From NCBI GenBank assembly GCA_016871355.1, contig VFZC01000001.1, positions 62,001 through 126,000 of the forward strand: DNA of 64,000 nt, given 5' to 3'. Under the pieces are notes generated by a model. That model made no database searches. It was not told the DNA's origin and saw only the letters and a program-made list of their open reading frames with translations. The translations under genes and the position numbers were made by a program. This DNA comes from Actinomycetota bacterium (GTDB taxonomy: Bacteria > Actinomycetota > Acidimicrobiia > Acidimicrobiales > Ilumatobacteraceae). Below, piece by piece: positions 21,841 through 31,193 of the stretch. Every line of letters begins with the position of its first letter. Positions within the stretch are counted from its first letter, which is position 1.

Positions 21841-22940
21841 AATCACCGGTTCGTTTCGAACGCCGTCTCGAACAGCCGAAGTGGCTCAACTGGGCCATCC
21901 CGGTGGTCTCACTGATTACGGCGCTCGTCCTCGGGGCCATCGTTCTCCTGGCCACCGGCAAGAACCCACTCGACGTGTACAGCCGAATCTTCGAACGAGG
22001 TTTCGCCGGCAAGCGCGCGCTGTCCGGATCCATCAAGACGGCCACGCCACTCGCGTTCACCGGTTTGTGCGCAGCCATCGCGTTCCGTATGGGCCTCATC
22101 AACATCGGCGGCGAAGGTCAGTTCTACATGGGCGCTGTCGGCGCCACCTGGGCCGGCCTCGTGTTCGGCGGTGATCTCCCCCCCGGTGCCGTCGTGATCG
22201 TCATGGCGTTGAGCGGCATGGTGTGCGGCGGTCTCTACGCGGCCATCGTCGGCGTGTTGCGCGCGAAGTTCAACACCAACGAGATCATCACGTCGCTGAT
22301 GATGAACTACCTGGCGGCCATCTTCCTCAACTACCTCATCTACAACTCCACGTCGTATTGGCGTGACCCCGAATCGCGTAACTTCCCCGCTGGCAAGCCG
22401 ATTCCCGATCGCGCCGACTGGAACTTCTACGAAGTCGGCGGCATCAAGATTCCGCTCTCCTTCCTGATCGCGATCCTCGCCGCTGCGGCGATCTGGGTTC
22501 TGTACAAGCGCACACGATTCGGCTTCGAAGTGGGCGTGATCGCCGATTCACCGAAGGCCGCGCGTTACGCCGGTATCCGCACCACGTCCACCATCGTGAT
22601 CGTCCTCGCACTGTCGGGCGCTCTGGCCGGTCTGGGCGGAGCGGCCGATGTGGGCAACTTCCGCGGCCTGCTCGACTCGAAGGGTCTGCAGATGTCGGGT
22701 TACGGATACACCGGAATCGTGGTGGCCGCGTTGGCTCGACTCAATCCGATCTCGACGGTGGTCGTGGCGGTGCTCATCGGCGGACTCACCAACGCCGGTT
22801 TCGCGCTGCAAGGCCCCGACTTCCCGAGTGGACTCGTGGGCACGCTGCAGGGACTCATCTTGTTCACCGCGGTGGCCGGTGAGGTACTCGTGAAGTACCG
22901 CATCAGACGCAATCGTCAAGCGGCGGCGGTGCTGGCATGA
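21837..22940 (+). CDS. Nucleoside-type ABC transporter permease 1
   Basis: TPLAFTGLCAAIAFRMGLINIGGEGQFYMGA; 4-nt overlap with the ATPase gene. Confidence 0.93.
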   Translation: MKSPVRFERRLEQPKWLNWAIPVVSLITALVLGAIVLLATGKNPLDVYSRIFERGFAGKRALSGSIKTATPLAFTGLCAAIAFRMGLINIGGEGQFYMGAVGATWAGLVFGGDLPPGAVVIVMALSGMVCGGLYAAIVGVLRAKFNTNEIITSLMMNYLAAIFLNYLIYNSTSYWRDPESRNFPAGKPIPDRADWNFYEVGGIKIPLSFLIAILAAAAIWVLYKRTRFGFEVGVIADSPKAARYAGIRTTSTIVIVLALSGALAGLGGAADVGNFRGLLDSKGLQMSGYGYTGIVVAALARLNPISTVVVAVLIGGLTNAGFALQGPDFPSGLVGTLQGLILFTAVAGEVLVKYRIRRNRQAAAVLA

Positions 22941-23896
22941 ACAGCAACATCTTCGTCATCATCGCGTCGTCGGCCATCTTCTACGGCACGCCGCTGTTCT
23001 TCGCCGCACTCGGCGGCATCTTCACCGAACGCAGTGGCGTGCTCAACCTCGGCGTCGAGGGCACCATGCTTCTAGGCGGCGTGTCGGGTGCATGGGCTTC
23101 GCAACACGTGCCCGGTTCAGCGTGGTTCACGGTGCTCGCGGCCATCATCATCGGCATGGCGGCTGGTGCACTCACGTCCACGCTGCTCGCAATCCTGTGC
23201 GTCACCTTGCGTACCAACCAAACGGTGGCCGGTCTGGCCATCACGATCTTCGCCGGTGGTGTGGGGCTGTCGAGTTACTTCGCCAACATCTGGAAGGTGG
23301 CCGAGGCTCCGGTCGATCGACAAGTGCGTCGCCTCGACGTGTTCGGTTGGGCCGATGCTCCGGTGGTCGGTCCGATTCTGTTCAACCAGACGATCCTCAC
23401 GTATCTGTCGTGGGTGCTGGTGGTACTGGCGAGTGTGTACTTGTTCCGCACTCGGTTCGGACTCCAGTTGCGCGCCGTCGGCGAGTCACCGCAAACCGCT
23501 GACGCCATGGGTATCAACGTTGTGAAGTACCGCTACCTGCACACGATCCTGGGCGGAGCCCTGGCCGGACTCGGCGGCGTGTACTACAGCCTGGCGATCG
23601 TGCCCACGTGGGTCGACGGCATGACCAAGGGAGCCGGCTGGATCGCCATCGCTCTGGTGATCTTCGGCTTCTGGCGCCCGAGCATCACCTTGATCGGGGC
23701 CTACTTGTTCGGTGCACTGCAGTCGCTGAGCTCCACTCTCAAGGCCCGCAACGTGCAGGTCAGTGGCGACGTGCTCGATGCGTTGCCCTTCTTCATGACC
23801 ATCGTCGTCCTCGTTCTCGTGTCGACCCGCTTCGCCCACCGCCGCCTCGGCGCACCGGCGGCCCTGGGCTTTCCGTACGAGCGCGAAGAACGATGA
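22937..23896 (+). CDS. Nucleoside-type ABC transporter permease 2
   Basis: TPLFFAALGGIFTERSGVLNLGVEGTMLLGGV; 4-nt overlap with the previous gene. Confidence 0.93.
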   Translation: MNSNIFVIIASSAIFYGTPLFFAALGGIFTERSGVLNLGVEGTMLLGGVSGAWASQHVPGSAWFTVLAAIIIGMAAGALTSTLLAILCVTLRTNQTVAGLAITIFAGGVGLSSYFANIWKVAEAPVDRQVRRLDVFGWADAPVVGPILFNQTILTYLSWVLVVLASVYLFRTRFGLQLRAVGESPQTADAMGINVVKYRYLHTILGGALAGLGGVYYSLAIVPTWVDGMTKGAGWIAIALVIFGFWRPSITLIGAYLFGALQSLSSTLKARNVQVSGDVLDALPFFMTIVVLVLVSTRFAHRRLGAPAALGFPYEREER

Positions 23897-24894
23897 CGTC
23901 GATCAGCAACGTCTCTCCCGCTCTGCGTCGCATCTGGCATCCGGTCGGACGGGTCGATTCCTTCGGTCACACGCCCACCCGCATCGAACTCGTGGGCGAG
24001 GGCTACGTGCTCGTTCGACTCGACGGTCAGCTGCGCGCGTTTCTCGACGTGTGCCCGCATCGGTTCGCTCGGCTGTCGGATGGCGCGGTGATCGACGACA
24101 CCATTCGCTGCCCTTACCACGGCTGGCAGTTCTCCGCCGAAGGTCGCTGTGCTCACGTGCCCGCGTTGGGCGACGACGCCACGCTTCCGCCGGCTCGTCT
24201 CACCGCGCCGCACGTCAAAGAGGCGTACGGCCTGCTCTGGATCGCCCCTGCCGAACCCATCACCGACATCCTCACGATTGCCGAATGGGACGATCCGTCA
24301 CTCGACAAGGTATGGGTTCCGCCGGTCGATGTGGCGGCTGGTGCCGCGCAAATCGTCGACAACTTCCTCGACTTCGCTCACTTTCCCTTCGTTCACGCCG
24401 GCACGTTCGGTTCCGACAAGGACCGCCTGGTGAGCGATTACTCGACAGAACGCACATCCGATGGATGGGGTTTTGTCGTCGAGCACCCACACGTGATCGA
24501 GAATCACGAAGATCCTTTGGTGGCGAGTGGCGAGCACCCGCTGGTTCAGCCGCGCGACATGCGTTACGACTTCCGCGTTCCGTTCACTGCCAACTTGCGG
24601 CTCTTTCTTCCCCTCACCGGCATGGTCAACGCGATCGTCCTGTGGTGTCAACCGATGAACGCGTCCACGACCCGAGTGCACATGGTGATGATCCGCAACG
24701 ACACCCAGACCGACGCCGATCGGCAAGCCGCCATCGATTACGAGTTGGCCATCTTCACCGAGGATCGCCGCATCATCGAACGCCTACCGTCCACCGAGAT
24801 TCCACTCGATCGAGGACAAGTGCACATCCGCTCCGACCGGCACACGGTGGAGTTCCGACGCATCCTGCAGCGCCTGGTTGAGTCGACCGACTAG
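23893..24894 (+). CDS. Rieske 2Fe-2S ring-hydroxylating/N-demethylase-type oxygenase
   Basis: CPHRFARLSDGAVIDDTIRCPYHGWQFSAEG (CxH...CxxH); NFLDFAHFPFVHAGTFG; overlaps permease 2 by 4 nt. Confidence 0.88.
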   Translation: MTSISNVSPALRRIWHPVGRVDSFGHTPTRIELVGEGYVLVRLDGQLRAFLDVCPHRFARLSDGAVIDDTIRCPYHGWQFSAEGRCAHVPALGDDATLPPARLTAPHVKEAYGLLWIAPAEPITDILTIAEWDDPSLDKVWVPPVDVAAGAAQIVDNFLDFAHFPFVHAGTFGSDKDRLVSDYSTERTSDGWGFVVEHPHVIENHEDPLVASGEHPLVQPRDMRYDFRVPFTANLRLFLPLTGMVNAIVLWCQPMNASTTRVHMVMIRNDTQTDADRQAAIDYELAIFTEDRRIIERLPSTEIPLDRGQVHIRSDRHTVEFRRILQRLVESTD

Positions 24895-25485
24895 GAGAGG
24901 CCAAGTCGAGGCGTACGAACTCGAGGGTGCATTCCGCACCCGACGAGTCGACCATGCGATGGTGCAACAAACCGTCCACGAACGAAGGCGTGTGGGTCTC
25001 GAGACCGGCCGACGTGTCGATTTCCATCGTAAGATCGGCGCCTGGAACAGCGTGACGATGGAAACCGACCCCGACGGCGAATCGAGGAAGACCGTGGTTT
25101 CGCCGTCGACGGGAAACTTCTGCACCGTTTTGCGCCGACGAACGTCGCCGATCGAGCGCGTCTTGACGGTGACGGTGAGTTCGCCATCCTTGAAGTCGAT
25201 GTCGGTGGTGGTGCGATTGAACTCGTCGCTGATCCGCTTCTCGATGTCGGCCGGTGTGACTCCGCGAGCAGCCAACCAATCGCGATACCCGGTGTGGCCG
25301 ACGAACTTCCAGAGTCTGCGCCACGGGTAGATGGGATCGTCGAGTTCGACCTTCTGGGCCTTGGGCTTGCGACGACGATGCGGCGAGAAGGCAGAGTTGA
25401 GCGCCTCGGCCCGTACTCGCTGAGCCATCTTGCCGACGATGGCTTCATCCTCGGTTGGTCGAGCGAATTTGGCCAACGACTTCGT
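24895..25485 (-). pseudogene. Uncharacterised protein apparently split by a 1-nt frameshift near 25040
   Basis: SVSIVTLFQAP in one frame continues as DLTMEIDTSAGLETHTPSFVDGLLHHRMVDSSGAECTLEFVRLDLA in another; ends approximate. Confidence 0.45.
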
Positions 25486-25558
25486 GACGGATCGATGGTA
25501 TCCCACGCAACCCGACACGTTTTCGGCGTCTCTCGGCCGGCTCGCCTAGGGTCGATCC

Positions 25559-26137
25559 GTGACTCGATTCGGTGCCGACTACTACCGGCGCTTCTACGGA
25601 CGTGGTGGAGTCCATGACAAGAACTCCATCGCCCGACTCGCGTCGGCCGTGCACGGTATGTGTGGCTGGTGGGGTGTCTCACCGCGCAGCGTGCTCGACG
25701 TGGGAGCCGGGCCTGGCCTGTGGCGCGACTGGTACCACCGCGAACATCCGAAGATTCGCGTGGTGTCGACCGATGTGAGCGAATACGCCTGCACGAAGTA
25801 CGGACACGAGCAACGCGACATCGCCACGTGGCGGCCGGCCAAGCCCTTCGATCTCGTGATCTGTCACGGAGTGCTGCAGTATCCGAGCGACACCGACGTC
25901 GAATCGGCGATCGAGAACCTGGCCCACGCGTGTCGGCACGTGCTGTATCTCGAAGTTCCGACGCGATCCGACTACCGAACGATCGTCGATCCGTCAGCCG
26001 CCGACATGGACGTGCACCAACGGACCGGTGATTGGTATCGCGCGCGACTCGAGCGGCACTTCATTCAAGCCGGAGCCGGGCTGTGGGCCCGCAAGGGAGG
26101 CCACGTGCTGTTGTACGAACTCGAACGAACGCGCTGA
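25559..26137 (+). CDS. Class I SAM-dependent methyltransferase
   Basis: SVLDVGAGPGLWRDWYHREHPKIRVVSTDVSEYAC...FDLVICHGVLQY. Confidence 0.85.
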   Translation: MTRFGADYYRRFYGRGGVHDKNSIARLASAVHGMCGWWGVSPRSVLDVGAGPGLWRDWYHREHPKIRVVSTDVSEYACTKYGHEQRDIATWRPAKPFDLVICHGVLQYPSDTDVESAIENLAHACRHVLYLEVPTRSDYRTIVDPSAADMDVHQRTGDWYRARLERHFIQAGAGLWARKGGHVLLYELERTR

Positions 26138-26168
26138 GTCTGACACTGGGTCAGACACTGGGTCAGAC
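26138..26168. terminator. Hairpin with reiterated right arm between convergent genes
   Basis: GTCTGAC (26138-26144) pairs with GTCAGAC at 26150-26156 or 26162-26168; 12-bp direct repeat ACACTGGGTCAG. Confidence 0.45.
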
Positions 26169-27446
26169 ACGGAGCGCGCGGCGAACCGGGCGATCCCAAC
26201 CGGGTTGACCCGTGGGGCGCGGACCAGGCCACAAACGCGGGCCCATCTCCACCATGCCGTGATGCGATCCATATTCGCCGAGCAGATTCAGATACGGCTC
26301 GGCTCCGAATGCTTCGGCACCGCGCACGCCGGTTCCCTTCCACACACCGGTGGCCAGAAGTTCGATGGCGACCACCGGACAGATGGCCGTCTGCCACAGC
26401 ACGGCCTGCGATCCCCACTCGCGCATCGTGGTCTCGTTGTCGGCCACGTGGTACAGGTACACCTCGCGGTGCTCGCCGTACGAGGTGCCCTTCACCCAGA
26501 TGCCCGCGCACGTCGTGCCGTGCATGAGGTGACCGAGCCGGGCCGGATTGGGGAGGACCGCGGCCAGAACGTCGCGCGGTGACACCTGTACGTCACCCAC
26601 CCGGATCGGATCGGTGGAGTCGAGACCGAGGTACGCGAAGGTCTTCAACCAGTCGATGAACTCGGCGCCCAAGCCGTACTTGAACGTGACACGGTTGCAC
26701 TCGACTTCACGCGGAATGAGGATGACCTCTTCGTGCTCGACGTTCACGCACTCGATCGGGCCGATACCCGCCGGGAAGTGGAAGATCTCGGGCTCGCTGA
26801 AGCACTCGGTCGTGAAGAGTCCACGCTCACGCTCCCACACGATGGGCGGATTGAGACACTCTTCGATGGTGGTCCAGATCGAGAAAGTGGGCGCGAAGTC
26901 GTACCCGTCGATCGAGAGGTTGGAGCCATCGCGCACACCGATCTCGTCGATCGTGTCGAACAAGTTGTCGGCGGCGTAACGCGCGAAGATGTCGGACAAC
27001 CCGGGTTCCACTCCCATGCCGACCAGAGCCAACAGACCCTTCTCTCGCCACGCGGTATCGGCATCGAGTTGCTCTTGACCGAGAGGGATTCCGACCTGGT
27101 TGTAGGGGTCGGTCGGGTGCGGCCGACTCAAGTTCATGGCCATGTCGAGGTAGTTGGTGCCAGCCCGGAAGCAGGCCTCGAAGATTTCCTCGTTGAGGCG
27201 AGGGTCGCAGGCGTTGACGACGATGTCGGCCTTGGTACGCGTGATGAGCGCGACGAGTTCGTCGACCGAGCGAGCATCGACCTGCGTGGCCGCGAAGCGA
27301 CCCGGATCATCGAGTTCACTCACCACCTTTTGTGCGGAGGTCAACGAAATGTCGGCGATCGTGAACGAATCGAAGAAAGCGCGTGTTTCAGCGATGGAGG
27401 CCATCGAGGCTCCAACGCCGCCAGCGCCGATCACCAGGATGTTCAT
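26163..27446 (-). CDS. Saccharopine dehydrogenase-family NAD(P)-binding protein
   Basis: MNILVIGAGGVGASMASIA...VVNACDPRLNEEIFEACFRAGTNYLDMA...GVEPGLSDIFARYA. Confidence 0.9.
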   Translation of the reverse strand: MNILVIGAGGVGASMASIAETRAFFDSFTIADISLTSAQKVVSELDDPGRFAATQVDARSVDELVALITRTKADIVVNACDPRLNEEIFEACFRAGTNYLDMAMNLSRPHPTDPYNQVGIPLGQEQLDADTAWREKGLLALVGMGVEPGLSDIFARYAADNLFDTIDEIGVRDGSNLSIDGYDFAPTFSIWTTIEECLNPPIVWERERGLFTTECFSEPEIFHFPAGIGPIECVNVEHEEVILIPREVECNRVTFKYGLGAEFIDWLKTFAYLGLDSTDPIRVGDVQVSPRDVLAAVLPNPARLGHLMHGTTCAGIWVKGTSYGEHREVYLYHVADNETTMREWGSQAVLWQTAICPVVAIELLATGVWKGTGVRGAEAFGAEPYLNLLGEYGSHHGMVEMGPRLWPGPRPTGQPGWDRPVRRALRV

Positions 27447-27546
27447 GAAAAATCAGTCCAATGCGGGGAACGGTGTGAACCGTGCCCTTCTTTCTACCCG
27501 CAAAACGTGATCGAAGTGTGTCACTCGATCGTCAAGAAATGGTTTC

Positions 27547-28284
27547 TCAGGTCAAAAGTGATTCGAAATGCATTGCGATGTCGCGAACGACCTGCGGTTT
27601 CGTTCCGGACGTTGAAAATCGATCGCGATCGATACCGGCGAAGACCACAGCACCGTTCCAACGACCGATTGGTGTCGTCGAACTCACCACCCGTGGCAGA
27701 GCGTCCGACCAATCACGATCACTGTCGATCAATGTGGTGATGTCGCTATGGGCGGTCCGATCCGACGATCGATACAACCCGTAAGCAATCGACCCGGCGC
27801 TCGAGGTGACGACCCCATTCAGGCCAGCCAGACGTGAAGCCACGAAATCGAAGGGCAGAGCGAAACTGGCCGCGGCGTTCCACACCTCGACTTCACTGCG
27901 ATGCAGCCATGACATCTTCGTCACCGCGTGGCGATCTTCGGGGATGATCCCGGTTTCGCTCTCCCACCACTCGGGGGCCAACTTCTTTCGACACCAGCCG
28001 GCGTCGGGTTCCGAACGATCGTCGTCCCACACCGCCCGCGCGGGACGACCCACCGAGTCGAGAACCACGAGGCCCGATCCGAATGCGGCCACGCTGACCG
28101 TGCTCACCACGGGAGAGCCGAGACGAGTCCAGGCCTCGTCGACGGCTCGAAGCCACTCGAGTGGCGAGACCTCATCATTGTCGAGTGCGTGATCGATCGA
28201 CACGACGTCGACCACATCACGACGAACGTCGTCGAAGACTCCAACGGCTGTGGAAGCGAACGAGACGTCGATGGCGGCGATCAC
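27547..28284 (-). CDS. FGGY-kinase N-terminal-domain-like protein (single actin-fold domain)
   Basis: VIAAIDVSFASTAVGVFD...ARAVWDDDRSEPDAGW...TGIIPEDRHAVTKMSWLHR; lacks an FGGY C-terminal domain. Confidence 0.55.
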   Translation of the reverse strand: MIAAIDVSFASTAVGVFDDVRRDVVDVVSIDHALDNDEVSPLEWLRAVDEAWTRLGSPVVSTVSVAAFGSGLVVLDSVGRPARAVWDDDRSEPDAGWCRKKLAPEWWESETGIIPEDRHAVTKMSWLHRSEVEVWNAAASFALPFDFVASRLAGLNGVVTSSAGSIAYGLYRSSDRTAHSDITTLIDSDRDWSDALPRVVSSTTPIGRWNGAVVFAGIDRDRFSTSGTKPQVVRDIAMHFESLLT

Positions 28285-28288
28285 GTGA

Positions 28289-29089
28289 TCAGACTCCCAC
28301 GGTCTCGCCGATCGCACGAATCGGACGCAGACGGTGATAGAGCCGGAAGCGATCGACGGAATGGCGCGTGATGTGGGCTTCGGCCTCGGCCAGATCGTCG
28401 GTCACGAGCAACAAGTCGAGATCACCGCGGTCGATCATGCCTTCGTCGACCATCACATCGAGTTGTGTGAGCAGCGGAGTCCAGAACTCCTGACCCATGA
28501 GCACCACCGGGAAGTCGCTGACCTTGCCGGTCTGGATGAGCGTGAGGGCCTCGAACAGCTCGTCGACGGTGCCGAATCCGCCCGGCATCACGACGAACGC
28601 GTACGAGTACTTCACGAGCATGACCTTGCGCACGAAGAAGTACGAGAACTCCACACTCACGTCGACGTACGGATTGGCCGCCTGCTCGTGCGGAAGGACG
28701 ATGTTGCAGCCGATCGAATGACCACCGGCCTCCTTGGCCCCGCGGTTGGCGGCCTCCATGACCCCGGGTCCGCCACCGGTCATCACCGAGAACCCGAGTC
28801 GGCTCATCGCCGCGCCCACGTCGCGGGCCAGCTCGTACTCGGAATCGCCCTCGCGCACTCGGGCCGATCCGAAGACCGTGACGCACGGACCCACGAAGTG
28901 GAGTTGGCGAAAGCCGTGCAGCATCTCGCGCGTGACCCGCACGACAGTTCGTAACTCGCGACGACGGAGCCGTGGTCCGCTGAGAAACGAGCGGTCTCGT
29001 GCCGCTAGTGACTGCGACGTCGACGATGACTTTGGTCCCTGTGAGCCCATATCCATACCCGCAAGAATGCCATTCATGGAACTGCACAT
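28289..29089 (-). CDS. LOG-family/TIGR00730-type protein
   Basis: VTVFGSARV...GFSVMTGGGPGVMEAANRGAKEAGG...VVMPGGFGTVDELFEALTLIQTGK. Confidence 0.95.
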   Translation of the reverse strand: MCSSMNGILAGMDMGSQGPKSSSTSQSLAARDRSFLSGPRLRRRELRTVVRVTREMLHGFRQLHFVGPCVTVFGSARVREGDSEYELARDVGAAMSRLGFSVMTGGGPGVMEAANRGAKEAGGHSIGCNIVLPHEQAANPYVDVSVEFSYFFVRKVMLVKYSYAFVVMPGGFGTVDELFEALTLIQTGKVSDFPVVLMGQEFWTPLLTQLDVMVDEGMIDRGDLDLLLVTDDLAEAEAHITRHSVDRFRLYHRLRPIRAIGETVGV

Positions 29090-29435
29090 TCACGGCACCG
29101 AGGTCATGGACGATCTCGTTCCGCTGGCCCGCGACTTCCGCCACGCCGCACCCGATGTGATGAAGGCGTTCGGCGAACTGCACCGGGCCGCCATGAGCCC
29201 GGGCGCTCTCGACACCAAGACCAAGGAACTGATCGCATTGGCGATCTCCGTCACGAAGCAATGCGACGGTTGCATCGCCTCGCACGCCGAGGGTGCCGCC
29301 AAAGCCGGCGCCACCGAGGCCGAGGTGGCCGATGCGCTCGGAGTCACCGTGCTCATGAACGGTGGACCGGCCACCGTGTACGGGCCGCGTGCGCTGTCCG
29401 CATTCCGGGATTTCGCCGGAGGTGTGGCAACCTGA
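29076..29435 (+). CDS. Carboxymuconolactone decarboxylase/AhpD-family protein
   Basis: TKELIALAISVTKQCDGCIASHAEGAAKAGATEAEVADALGV: CxxC...H motif. Confidence 0.92.
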   Translation: MELHIHGTEVMDDLVPLARDFRHAAPDVMKAFGELHRAAMSPGALDTKTKELIALAISVTKQCDGCIASHAEGAAKAGATEAEVADALGVTVLMNGGPATVYGPRALSAFRDFAGGVAT

Positions 29436-29440
29436 GAGTG

Positions 29441-30280
29441 ATGCCTCGTCGCTCACGTCTCACCATCGCCACTGTCAACGTCAACGGTCTGCGCGCCGCA
29501 GCCACCAACGGAATCAAGGGTTGGCTCGACGACCGTCAGCCCGACATCGTGACCATGCAGGAGGTCCGTGCACCCGATGCCCTCGTGCCCGATTTGGTGA
29601 AGTCGGTGGCCGGCCCCAAGTGGACGGTCGCTCACGACGAATGCGAACAGAAAGGCCGCGCCGGTGTCGCGGTGGCGTCACATCGACCGATCGTGGCCAC
29701 TCGCTCCGGACTCCAGAAGTTCGCCGCCGATTCCACGCCGTTCAGCGACAGTGGCCGCTGGATCGAAGTCGATGTCGACACCGCCGACGGTCGCGGACTC
29801 ACAGTCATCTCGTCGTACGTGCACACCGGTGATGCCGAATCGCCCGCTCGCATGTCGGAGAAGTTGGCGTTCATGCGCGCCACCACCAAGCGACTGCAAG
29901 CACTCAAGAAGACGAAACGTCACGTCTTGCTCACCGGTGATCTGAACGTGGCCCACCGCGAGGTCGACCTGAAGAACTGGAAGGGCAACCTGAAGAGTGC
30001 TGGCTTCCTGCCCGAGGAACGGGCCTGGTTCGACGAGTTGTTCGACCGCCACGGTTGGGTGGACGTCGCCCGCAAACTCAGCGGAGATGGTCCGGGCCCG
30101 TATTCGTGGTGGTCGTGGCGAGGCAAAGCGTTCGACACCAACGCCGGATGGCGCATCGACTACCACATCGCGTCACCCGACTTGGCCGACGCCGCGGTGG
30201 AAACGATCGTGGACCGGGCACCCTCATATGCCGAACGCTGGTCGGATCACGCACCCGTGGTGGTGACGTACCTCTTGTGA
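29441..30280 (+). CDS. xthA: Exodeoxyribonuclease III
   Basis: LTIATVNVNGLRAAATNGIKGWL...QEVRAPD...LTGDLNVAHREVDLKN...GWRIDYHIAS...SDHAPVVV. Confidence 0.93.
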   Translation: MPRRSRLTIATVNVNGLRAAATNGIKGWLDDRQPDIVTMQEVRAPDALVPDLVKSVAGPKWTVAHDECEQKGRAGVAVASHRPIVATRSGLQKFAADSTPFSDSGRWIEVDVDTADGRGLTVISSYVHTGDAESPARMSEKLAFMRATTKRLQALKKTKRHVLLTGDLNVAHREVDLKNWKGNLKSAGFLPEERAWFDELFDRHGWVDVARKLSGDGPGPYSWWSWRGKAFDTNAGWRIDYHIASPDLADAAVETIVDRAPSYAERWSDHAPVVVTYLL

Positions 30281-30386
30281 TGTCCGTTGCGGCGCAACAT
30301 CGTGACGATGGTGCCGAGCACGAGAGCACCGATCAACGACACGATCGGGACGAACGTTCGTCCCGGCTGTATTCAGCTGGCTGTGC

Positions 30387-30755
30387 TCAGTTGGCGTGGT
30401 TGGCCGTGCGATACGCGCGGTACACCGACACGAGCGAATCCTTCTGCTCGTCGGTCAACGACGAGTCGGAACGAATCGCTTCTTCGGTGGTCGACACCGC
30501 AGACGCGGCCTCGGCCTCGTCATCGAGCATGCCGGCATCGCCGAGCAGTTCTTCGGCCGACACGTTGAGGGCCTTGGCGATCGAACGGACCACACGAACC
30601 GACGGTTCGTGCAGGCCTCGTTCGATCTGACTGAGGTACGGGTTCGACACCTGCGCCAGTTCGGACAACTGACGCAGACTCATCTGCGCGAGCTGACGCT
30701 GGCGACGAATGGTGGCGCCGAGGACGCCCAGTCGATTGCTCCAGTCGTCGCTCAT
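30387..30755 (-). CDS. XRE-family HTH transcriptional regulator
   Basis: LGATIRRQRQLAQMSLRQLSELAQVSNPYLSQIERGLHEPSVRVVRSIAKAL. Confidence 0.93.
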   Translation of the reverse strand: MSDDWSNRLGVLGATIRRQRQLAQMSLRQLSELAQVSNPYLSQIERGLHEPSVRVVRSIAKALNVSAEELLGDAGMLDDEAEAASAVSTTEEAIRSDSSLTDEQKDSLVSVYRAYRTANHAN

Positions 30756-30774
30756 GAGGTGGCGACGAACCAGC

Positions 30775-31113
30775 TCAGGACGCCGGGGCGACCGTCTTGG
30801 CGATCTTGCTGGCGAACTCGATCTGCGCCTGGGCGACCTTGACGGCGAAGTCGATGTTGGCCGTGATCGCCTTGCGGACGTTCACCACGACCGGACGAGC
30901 CTTGGCCGGGGCCACGCGGTCGACGGTGGCGACGGCGCGCTCGACGACGGCGATGGTGCGCTCCTGGCCTTTGGCCACGCCCGTGGCCAGAGCGGCGCGG
31001 GCGACTTCAGGCTTGAGGTTGGCGGTCACCTTGCTCACCAACACGCGCGGGTCGCGCGAGGGGGCAGCGTCGGTGGTCGGGGTTGCTTCTTTGGTGTTCT
31101 TTTTCTGAGCCAT
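30775..31113 (-). CDS. Hypothetical Ala/Lys-rich protein
   Basis: MAQKKNTKEATPTTDAAPSRDPRVLVSKVTANLKPEVARAALATG; directly follows the XRE gene. Confidence 0.6.
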   Translation of the reverse strand: MAQKKNTKEATPTTDAAPSRDPRVLVSKVTANLKPEVARAALATGVAKGQERTIAVVERAVATVDRVAPAKARPVVVNVRKAITANIDFAVKVAQAQIEFASKIAKTVAPAS

Positions 31114-31193
31114 GCTTGAAGAATACGACCGAGTGCTTGGTATGCCAAGCGGGAGAAGTGTGGCGGTGGTCACCGTCACCGAAGAACGAGCCG

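Noticed and set aside
30346-30365. 20-bp perfect palindrome CGGGACGAACGTTCGTCCCG, with a possible short transmembrane ORF (VSLIGALVLGTIVTMLRRNGHHKR) on the minus strand
   Set aside because: No loop for a terminator, no regulated gene identified, and the ORF lacks a convincing start; not enough to call.
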